Source: a virus
Length of the DNA: 37,511 bases
Virus record (IMG/VR): IMGVR_UViG_3300037882_000370
Span: 1 to 37,511 of that record
Direction: 5' to 3' (one strand)
Part shown: positions 23,227-29,752 of the stretch, in pieces
Layout: every line of letters begins with the position of its first letter
Numbering within the stretch: position 1 is the first letter of the stretch
Made by a program: the position numbers and the translations under genes
Notes under the pieces: generated by a model
Told to the model about the DNA's origin: nothing
Databases searched by the model: none
Seen by the model: the letters and a program-made list of their open reading frames with translations, nothing else

Positions 23227-25129
23227 TGTGACTCTTCAATTTGGAGATGGCTTCAGGGGACAGCCTGTGCATGTAGGCCGGATCACTCATGATCGCCTCA
23301 TGCGACTGCATGTGCATGAGGTGGTCCTGGTCAGGAAGAACAGGCGGCATCGGAACACCCGGCATAATTGCCATCATGTTCTCCTGCGCCGGATCATCCA
23401 CACGCATCGGCGGCTCGATCTTCGGCAGAACCTCGTCAATGTTCTGCGCCCCGATAGCCTCAAGATACCTACGAGAGGCGTTCCTGAGGTGCATGGGGCT
23501 CTGGAGGACAATCGGATTCTGGGCAAGGTGCTGCCACTCGGCTTCCGCCTGTGCCAGCTTCTCCCGCTTCGTAATGGCCTCAGGATCGGCAATGGGGATG
23601 ACCTGTAGGTCTTCCTCATAGTCCATCCGGGAGGCGCCCTCCCTCTGAAGCTGCCCATCCACGTCAAGGACGGTGAAATACTCGTGCGGGTCCATATACT
23701 TCCGGTTCAGCCGGAAGACCTTAGCTAACTCATTGGACCAGGAGTTGACGACGCGGCCAAAGAGGGACGAGTAGGAACCACCCGTCTGCTCCAGGAGAGC
23801 AAGGATGGTCGTAGGCTGCATCACCTTCTCGGTCTGCCCCGTCGCCGCGTCCGTCACGAATGACAGGCGGTCAGCACGAGCAAGGAGAAGCTGCATGATC
23901 TCAGGCAATACCGGAGAGGGTCCGGGGAACTTGAACTGGAACAGACCCTTGTTGATGTCTTCCATGGAGTTGGAGATTTTCTGGAACTTGCCCAGAGCCA
24001 TCTTCAACTCGCCACCCTTGATGTTCAGGGCGGAAGATACGAAGCCGGAGCTGTTCCCAGCATTTGCAAGAGTGCCTGCGTCCACAGTCTGGCGGGTCAG
24101 CTTGTTGATCGCGGTGTTGAGCTTGCCAATCAGGTGCCCATACCCAAGACCATAGAACCCGTCAGGATTCTTGAGGAACTGGTAGTGGGTGTAATACTCC
24201 ACCGGAGCCATATCGTCCGTGGGGAAGCCGGCCTCGTCCGTGTCCCACCGGATAGACAGTCTCAGGAGCTTACGGGATTCCGTGTCCACCGTCGCGATGT
24301 ACGGCTCTCCGATACCGTCTTGATCCAAGTCAATGACGGTGTGCTGCTCCAGAATCTTGCAATGCTTGCTTTTGCCAAACGGGGTGTCCTGGAGGCCCAT
24401 GGCCTTGTCGTGGGCCTGGTCCATCTCATTGGCTTGGACAAAGGATACCGGGACGGCGGGTTGAGTCAGATACCCCTTGGCCGCCAGAATCTTGGTTCTG
24501 TTCTCCGGCAGCCAGATAACCTCGGTCCTCCGGTCAATGTCTTCGAGGCTCCGAGGTCCCGTCCCATAAGGGATGATTAGGTCTACAGCACGGACATTCT
24601 TAACGACGTTCTTCTTCTTGACCGGATCGTAGTAGGTCTTGGTGAAGAAGGAGCCGTGTAAGGGGAGAGAGAGAAGTAAGGAATCCTTGTTTTCTACATA
24701 GTCCTTGTCCCGAGCCATCAACTGCCAAGACATATGCTTCTTGACCCGTTCCGCCCGTTCCTTCGAGGAAGGATCAGGGTTGCCTACAGGAACAGCCTGG
24801 ATGATGTTCCGCGAGGGGAACATCTGCTTATAGGCTCGGGAGTGGAACTGGTTACAGGCTTCCGCCAACTGCGGAATAGACTCGTTGGATGACCCATCCC
24901 ACGGGGGGTTTACAGGATCGTCCCTCTGGAAGTAGAGGTTGAGCCATTCCGTGTGCATCTTCATCCACTCGGAACGACTGTCTTCATCCTCCTGACAGGA
25001 GTCCAGAACGTCGTTGGCAATGCTAGAAGCCTCTCCCTCCGTAATGTAGGGGACAAGGTTGATTAGTTCTGGATGTTGATAAGCGTTCTGGTCGAGAAGT
25101 TGTTGTACGAGAGCCGGAATGTCAGCCAT
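22988..25129 (-). CDS. Portal protein
   Basis: 713 residues, the length of P22-like portals. N-terminal helical region (WMKMHTEWLNLYFQRDDPVN, PPWDGSSNESIPQLAEA), the clip/stem-type middle (GFYGLGYGHLIGKLNTAINK, LTRQTVDAG), and a long helical region rich in Gln and Met. The last 80 residues are low-complexity Gly/Pro/Met, overprinted by another gene. It forms the dodecameric DNA gate at the capsid vertex. Unusually, it is separated from the terminase by the sugar/methyl transfer cassette. Confidence 0.88.
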   Translation of the reverse strand: MADIPALVQQLLDQNAYQHPELINLVPYITEGEASSIANDVLDSCQEDEDSRSEWMKMHTEWLNLYFQRDDPVNPPWDGSSNESIPQLAEACNQFHSRAYKQMFPSRNIIQAVPVGNPDPSSKERAERVKKHMSWQLMARDKDYVENKDSLLLSLPLHGSFFTKTYYDPVKKKNVVKNVRAVDLIIPYGTGPRSLEDIDRRTEVIWLPENRTKILAAKGYLTQPAVPVSFVQANEMDQAHDKAMGLQDTPFGKSKHCKILEQHTVIDLDQDGIGEPYIATVDTESRKLLRLSIRWDTDEAGFPTDDMAPVEYYTHYQFLKNPDGFYGLGYGHLIGKLNTAINKLTRQTVDAGTLANAGNSSGFVSSALNIKGGELKMALGKFQKISNSMEDINKGLFQFKFPGPSPVLPEIMQLLLARADRLSFVTDAATGQTEKVMQPTTILALLEQTGGSYSSLFGRVVNSWSNELAKVFRLNRKYMDPHEYFTVLDVDGQLQREGASRMDYEEDLQVIPIADPEAITKREKLAQAEAEWQHLAQNPIVLQSPMHLRNASRRYLEAIGAQNIDEVLPKIEPPMRVDDPAQENMMAIMPGVPMPPVLPDQDHLMHMQSHEAIMSDPAYMHRLSPEAISKLKSHNETHLAFLYGMVGAVQPGVGGPVQGGPMGMGQEAGGPMALSGAPGAVPPGNGVAAGATMGPPEPSQGPTGSPSMGRGPT

Positions 25130-26498
25130 TAAATAGTTCTGTAAACTCTTTACGCTTCTTGTGTTTCACCCTGAACAGGTGGGGGATGAGTCCGTCACCC
25201 CTAACCTCGACATGAATGTCCTTGCCTAGCTTGATCAGCTTCTCGAAGTCCTGAGCCTGGGCCAGAAGCTCTAAGTCAGTCCAGAACTGCCGGCCCTCGC
25301 AGTCCACCATAATCGGGTCCTTCTTCTTGAGCCCGTGTGTTTCCTCCTTCGTAGGCTTCTCCTTGTAGGACGAGTCGAAGCCGATCAGGATGAACTTGCG
25401 GAACCCAATGGAGTGGAGAACGGACATACCTCGGGAGGCCGCTGTAGAGCCCCCGGAAATCATCATCGCGTCCCCAAGCTCCTTCTGGACCGCCTTGGCC
25501 TCCCCGGCACCCACGAAGGCGTGGTAGCCCCAAATCTGGGCCTTGGCCTCCACCAGCCTGTCCATCGTTACAGGATGGACCATGGAAGCCGTTATGTATC
25601 GGATGTCCTTGTGGGGTGTCTCGATAAAATCAAGAACGTGAGGCCGGGGGTCGAGCAAGAGACAGGCCCACGGGATGATTCCTTCCTTGATAAGCCAATC
25701 ATGTGAGGTTTTGACACAGAAGATGTAGTGCCCCTCTTTTCCCGCGATCTCCTTAACTTCCTCAAGAAAGTCCAGCCTCGATGGCCCGCCTGAAACGATG
25801 ACGGCCGTTGCGTCATGCGGCTCACATTCCTCCAGATATTTCTCAAAAAACTGGACGTTGTACTTTACATTGGCCTGGATGTTCTTCTCAGGCACGCAAT
25901 TGCGGGTCTGCACCTGAATCTTCATCTTACCAGGCCACGCCTGAGGCGGCTTCACAGCCATCCTGACTAGACCACCCTCCCTCACTGGATCGGTGGCCGG
26001 CATGATCAAGAACTCTTCCCCGTGGATGACCGTGTTGCACCCGTACAGCTTGGTGTCAACGCAGTTACCGCTCTCGTCCTTCTGATACCAGTCATCCAGG
26101 ACGACGGTCTTGCAATGCTTCAGAAGGTCATAGTCGCTCTTGATCGTCTCGACGGAATGGCCCCCATCGATGAACACGAAGGCATCATCGGGAATCTTGA
26201 CCTTGGGGAGAGTTTCCTTGCTGTTCCCCTCGTGTAGTTCGAAGCTGAAGCCATGGCCTTCCAAGGTCTTTACAACCTGCTCCATGGAAACGCGCTTCTT
26301 GGCGTTCAATTCCGCCGAGTCAATCTCCGGGGTCCCTGTCTCGAACAGGTCGAAGCCGATGTAATGGACATTCGGGTTATGCTTGAGTGCCGTCTGGCAC
26401 ATATCGAGGGCTCTTAGGCCGTTCCACGTCCCAACCTCGACAATCGTTGTCGGTTTGACGCTCTCAATCAGGGTATTAAGCTGGCTATACCGATTCAT
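25122..26498 (-). CDS. Methyltransferase-DUF115 (Maf/MptE-like) fusion protein
   Basis: 458 residues from ATG 26498, preceded by GAAGG; a TTG at 26504 is less likely. Residues 1-185 are a class I SAM methyltransferase: IVEVGTWNGLRALDM (motif I), HYIGFDLF, and FVFIDGGHSVETIKSDYDLL. Residues about 230-400 match DUF115 (6-hydroxymethylpterin pyrophosphokinase MptE-like and flagellin glycosyl Maf proteins): AVIVSGGPSRLDFL, CLLLDPRPHVLDF, STAASRGMSVLHSIGF and FILIGFDSSY. Likely acts on glycans or glycosylated proteins. Overlaps the portal start by eight bases. Confidence 0.8.
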   Translation of the reverse strand: MNRYSQLNTLIESVKPTTIVEVGTWNGLRALDMCQTALKHNPNVHYIGFDLFETGTPEIDSAELNAKKRVSMEQVVKTLEGHGFSFELHEGNSKETLPKVKIPDDAFVFIDGGHSVETIKSDYDLLKHCKTVVLDDWYQKDESGNCVDTKLYGCNTVIHGEEFLIMPATDPVREGGLVRMAVKPPQAWPGKMKIQVQTRNCVPEKNIQANVKYNVQFFEKYLEECEPHDATAVIVSGGPSRLDFLEEVKEIAGKEGHYIFCVKTSHDWLIKEGIIPWACLLLDPRPHVLDFIETPHKDIRYITASMVHPVTMDRLVEAKAQIWGYHAFVGAGEAKAVQKELGDAMMISGGSTAASRGMSVLHSIGFRKFILIGFDSSYKEKPTKEETHGLKKKDPIMVDCEGRQFWTDLELLAQAQDFEKLIKLGKDIHVEVRGDGLIPHLFRVKHKKRKEFTELFNG

Positions 26499-26913
26499 TA
26501 ACAACCTTCTTTACTATATCGCTTGAGTGAATGTCTTTGAGCTTATGGTCCCCCCACCCAAAAAGGACCTTCATCCCCAGTTCCTCGCAAACATTCATCT
26601 CCGGGGTGTTCAGGTGTGTGCGATCCCCCCCTTTGATGAACCAATCATCCTTCTGGGCGTATTCCTTGATCGTCTCCACTACAGTCCCATCGTCGTCCTT
26701 GGCCTTTACCACCACGTCCACATACTTGATGGCCTTCAAAATCTCCGCCCGGTGCTCCCAGGGCATGAGGAAGTAACCCTTCTTCCGAATCAGCCACTCA
26801 TCCGTGTTCAAGACGGCCCATACCTCCCCGTAGCCCTTGGCGGACTCGCGGAATAGAGACAGATGCCCAACGTGGAGAGGGTCGAAGCCACCGGAGATGA
26901 ATAGACGCCTCAC
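26485..26913 (-). CDS. Cytidylyltransferase-family nucleotidyltransferase
   Basis: 142 residues from GTG 26913, which overlaps the upstream stop as GTGA; a longer start at 26994 would overlap the previous gene by 85 bases and is rejected. FISGGFDPLHVGHLSLF carries the HxGH nucleotide-binding motif (14-17), and DIHSSDIVKK near the end matches the ISTS-type motif. Family members make CDP-glycerol or ADP-heptose-type activated sugars/alcohols. Its partners in the cassette suggest a sugar donor for the glycosyltransferases. Confidence 0.82.
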   Translation of the reverse strand: MRRLFISGGFDPLHVGHLSLFRESAKGYGEVWAVLNTDEWLIRKKGYFLMPWEHRAEILKAIKYVDVVVKAKDDDGTVVETIKEYAQKDDWFIKGGDRTHLNTPEMNVCEELGMKVLFGWGDHKLKDIHSSDIVKKVVNESV

Positions 26914-27614
26914 AGCGTCCCTCCATAGACCTCGGTCTTCTTCCTCGGGCCTTTCTGATGGGTCATGTAGTCTCCCAATATCGTCTCGGGCCAAACATCG
27001 GTTCCCGATATGTTCTCCGAGAGGTTAAAAAAATTTGAGCCCATGGAGGACCTGACCACGTCCCACACAAAGCTGTCATGCCACTCCCGGAGGGTGAAGA
27101 TTTCCCCTGACACATACGTTCTACGGAGTTCTTGAAGGAACCTTTCGGCCTCCGGGAGGTTGTAGCACATGAACCCGCACTCTGAATGGTGCCAGTCCTT
27201 GCGCCCCAAATAACTGGCGATCACCCTCTTAGGGCACGCCTCCGAATAGAAGATGCGGTCAACAGGTCTATAAGTCTCCACATCCGCATCAACCCAAATC
27301 CATTGATCACATTCCGGCCTTTCCTTGCTCGTCTGGGCAAAGACCTTGTGACAGAACTTCACCGCTTGATAACGGTAGTCCAACTTGCGGTCCCTGACCC
27401 CGTTGGCAACCGAGTCCCCGTCGTACTGTTCGAGGAACTCCATGTATTCCCCGTCCTTCCGCATATCGACCCACTGGTTCTTGTCATCCAGCGGATCACC
27501 ACGGTAGAACACCATAAGGGGGATGTTCCAATAGGTGTTGAAGGACTCGACGAAGCGCCGGCCGTATAGCTCGTACCCCTCCTTCGAGAAGGTCGTCAGG
27601 GCCACCCGCTTCAC
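26910..27614 (-). CDS. Putative glycosyltransferase (GT-A type, DxD)
   Basis: 234 residues from GTG 27614, which overlaps the small membrane-protein stop as GTGA; the longer ORF start is rejected. N-terminal strand KRVALTTFSKEGYELYG, then DQWIWVDADVETYRPVD with the metal-binding DAD (109-111), and HHSECGFMCYN later. The layout fits a nucleotide-sugar glycosyltransferase but the family is not clear. Follows the other GT gene and precedes the cytidylyltransferase. Confidence 0.65.
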   Translation of the reverse strand: MKRVALTTFSKEGYELYGRRFVESFNTYWNIPLMVFYRGDPLDDKNQWVDMRKDGEYMEFLEQYDGDSVANGVRDRKLDYRYQAVKFCHKVFAQTSKERPECDQWIWVDADVETYRPVDRIFYSEACPKRVIASYLGRKDWHHSECGFMCYNLPEAERFLQELRRTYVSGEIFTLREWHDSFVWDVVRSSMGSNFFNLSENISGTDVWPETILGDYMTHQKGPRKKTEVYGGTL

Positions 27615-27712
27615 AGCGTTACCGTGATGATTAGAGCCGTAATCCCCGCAGAGAAGCCGGCCCACAACAGGATCGGCAGCCAGTGGCTACCTGTCTGATG
27701 TTTTGCCGGCAT
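27611..27712 (-). CDS. 33-residue single-span membrane protein
   Basis: Reads MPAKHQTGSHW then a transmembrane helix (LPILLWAGFSAGITALIITV). A strong purine-rich site (GGAGGGGGAAAG) precedes ATG 27712. Overlaps the upstream glycosyltransferase by 26 bases and the downstream one by four (GTGA). Translation signals and hydrophobicity support it; its role, perhaps membrane anchoring of the cassette enzymes, is a guess. Confidence 0.55.
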   Translation of the reverse strand: MPAKHQTGSHWLPILLWAGFSAGITALIITVTL

Positions 27713-28418
27713 CTTTCCCCCTCCAATACTCCCTGTGCCACTCCTGAGCAAATTCCCCCATTTCATATCCAGGGAAATTGGGGACACCATTGGTAAAATG
27801 TAATGCCTTAGGCTTTGAGTGCCCCACCAGCCAGTTCCACGCCTCGGGCAGAGGACCAATCTGCTCGTTTTCCAGCCACGAGAACCCGTGGAGCCACGAG
27901 CCCGTCTGGCTGTTCACTACTTCCCTGGTCAATACCTGATTGGCCCCGTGGGAACAGTTCCACAGGATCAGGGAGGACCAATTTTTACGGGGGTAGGGCA
28001 TCTGCCACTGCCCATCCATCTTGTAGGAGATGGCGGGCGTGAAGCGGTGCTTGACAACCTGCACCGCGTACTTGTCGTCTTTTAGCGCGAGGAGTTCCGC
28101 GATGTCTTCCAGGACCAGGAAATCGCAGTCCATAAAGACTGCCCAACCTCGATAGCCACAAAGATAAGGAACGAGAAAACGACTGAACGAGAAATCAGTC
28201 GAGAACGGCTTGCCGTCAACCATGTCATATCTTTGATTCCCGTCTCTTCGTTCCGCTCGCCAGTAGTGGCCCTTGTCCCTTAGAATGTGAAGATCAAGGG
28301 GGTGGATCACATACGGAATGCTCGCCCTCTTGGAAATACTCTTTGTGCAAACGTCGTAGGCTTCTTTCTCTCGATGGTCAAAGCCAACATAAATTGGTAG
28401 CGGGCTATCTTCTGTCAT
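27687..28418 (-). CDS. Glycosyltransferase family 8-like protein
   Basis: 243 residues. YVGFDHREKEAYDVC at the N-terminus, FSFSRFLVPYLCGYRGWAVF then MDCDFLVLEDIAELL with the DxD (97-99), RKNWSSLILWNC, and PKALHFTNGVP near the end: the order of motifs in GT8-like retaining transferases (sugar nucleotide binding, acceptor loop, His). AGAGGACC precedes ATG. Would transfer a sugar to host or phage surface glycan. Confidence 0.78.
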   Translation of the reverse strand: MTEDSPLPIYVGFDHREKEAYDVCTKSISKRASIPYVIHPLDLHILRDKGHYWRAERRDGNQRYDMVDGKPFSTDFSFSRFLVPYLCGYRGWAVFMDCDFLVLEDIAELLALKDDKYAVQVVKHRFTPAISYKMDGQWQMPYPRKNWSSLILWNCSHGANQVLTREVVNSQTGSWLHGFSWLENEQIGPLPEAWNWLVGHSKPKALHFTNGVPNFPGYEMGEFAQEWHREYWRGKDAGKTSDR

Positions 28419-28424
28419 GGTCCT

Positions 28425-28925
28425 CTAGTCGTTTTTCATGACCTCGTAATCAATATGAGGCGGAGCAATCTCCTTGATCAGATGCTCCCACCAGATAAGA
28501 GGCCGGATTGTCAAATGGCAATTACGCCCGTCTGGTAGTGTTTTCTTGGCTGCCCTTGGGCAGACCGTGAAAAACACACACTTTTTGGCCTTGGAGAAAA
28601 TCTCCTCGATTACGCCCTTGAGTTCTTCCTCCGGGATGTGCTCAAGAACATCAACGCAGACTACCATATCGAACATGGAGTCCGGAACCTTGTCATATTC
28701 CGGGACAGCAGGGTCGTATTTCGTAACGTCTACGCCCCATTTCTCCGCGAGGTCCATATCCTTCCCATACTGAACGCCCTGACCGCACCCATAGTCCAGT
28801 AGGGTCTTGACGCCATGCCTCTTCACCATATCGTGGATGTAGTTGGCGAAGATAAGGGTTGTCAGGCCGCTGAAGGCACCCTTTAACATAAGCTCTCGAT
28901 ATTGGTCAGCTAAGTCGCGCTTCAC
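28425..28925 (-). CDS. Class I SAM-dependent methyltransferase
   Basis: 166 residues. LLDYGCGQG (42-50, motif I), KYDPAVP (post-I acidic) and FDMVVCVDVLEHIPEE (85-100) are clear for a small-molecule-type methyltransferase. GTG start, preceded by GGGAGG, overlaps a preceding 13-codon reading frame as GTGA. Substrate unknown; given neighbours, a sugar or lipid is likely. The 39-base gap upstream holds only that short frame. Confidence 0.82.
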   Translation of the reverse strand: MKRDLADQYRELMLKGAFSGLTTLIFANYIHDMVKRHGVKTLLDYGCGQGVQYGKDMDLAEKWGVDVTKYDPAVPEYDKVPDSMFDMVVCVDVLEHIPEEELKGVIEEIFSKAKKCVFFTVCPRAAKKTLPDGRNCHLTIRPLIWWEHLIKEIAPPHIDYEVMKND

Positions 28926-28964
28926 GACAGCCTCCCGACAAGTTTTTGAGCCATGTTCATCATC

Positions 28965-29741
28965 TCACAACCCCTTCACATACGCCCAACATTCCCCTCG
29001 TTTCATTTCCTCAAGCGTCCATTGCTGGTACGCCAGCCAATTGAGCCAAGGTTGGATATCTGGATAATGAGGTATCTCGATATCAGAAAGACCCCACCCA
29101 ACAGGCTCAGCAGCACTAGGCCCAAGGACAACGGTAGGAATGCCAGCCAGGATAGCATCAATAGCGGTATTGGAAGAATAAGTAACAAGACACCAAGCAT
29201 CTTTCAACGCCTCCTCAATGGGGATGTCAGACTGCTTCTCTTTTACCACGACCGGCCTATCCGTCCAAATCCTGATCTCGTCCCGTACTGCCCGATTCCA
29301 CGCCCCCGGATCGATCCCCCGGAGGTTCGCGACTGCGGTTGCAATCGGGGCGAAGACGATGGAGGAACCTGTCCTCTTCCATGGGGCCGGCTTGACCCCC
29401 ATGCTGCGGAAGCGGTCGCCGGGGTACTTCTCCGCGTTCTCATCCGACCACCAATCGGCCTGTAGGCCGTTCTTGGAAACCCGGAAGTACCCATCATAGT
29501 ACCCGCGTTTCATGTAACCATGGTCGATATGGTAGTAGGTCCGGTCAACCCACTCACAGGTCTTGATGATGTCGCCACACCCCCTCAGGATTCCATGCAC
29601 GATGGCTGGGCCGGGGTGCAACTGGCCTGTCGGCTTGATACGGGCTCCACTCCCCGCACAGAAGGACTGGGCGATAACATCGGAATGTCCAGGGTCTCCG
29701 GGGATATGACCGGTCGTGTAAAATGTGGGCTTAATGATCAC
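28965..29741 (-). CDS. Putative capsule/LPS-type glycosyltransferase (GT-B-like)
   Basis: 258 residues. SIVFAPIATAVANLRG, WTDRPVVVKEKQSDI, then LVTYSSNTAIDAILAGIPTV and VLGPSAAEPVG; the last block (SSNTAxDAxxxGxPTVxxG) is that of the donor-binding half of GT-B capsule and Kdo-type transferases. GTG start preceded by AAAGGGACATT, 11 bases after the terminase. First gene of the cassette. Confidence 0.65.
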   Translation of the reverse strand: MIIKPTFYTTGHIPGDPGHSDVIAQSFCAGSGARIKPTGQLHPGPAIVHGILRGCGDIIKTCEWVDRTYYHIDHGYMKRGYYDGYFRVSKNGLQADWWSDENAEKYPGDRFRSMGVKPAPWKRTGSSIVFAPIATAVANLRGIDPGAWNRAVRDEIRIWTDRPVVVKEKQSDIPIEEALKDAWCLVTYSSNTAIDAILAGIPTVVLGPSAAEPVGWGLSDIEIPHYPDIQPWLNWLAYQQWTLEEMKRGECWAYVKGL

Positions 29742-29752
29742 AATGTCCCTTT

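Noticed and set aside
26914-26994. Longer N-terminus for the cytidylyltransferase
   Set aside because: It would overlap the upstream gene by 85 bases; GTG at 26913 gives a GTGA overlap and starts right at the conserved first strand.
29003-29200. Very hydrophobic 65-residue frame within the GT-B-like gene
   Set aside because: Out of frame with a well-supported gene, no ribosome binding site; hydrophobicity comes from reading Asn/Ile-rich codons in another frame.
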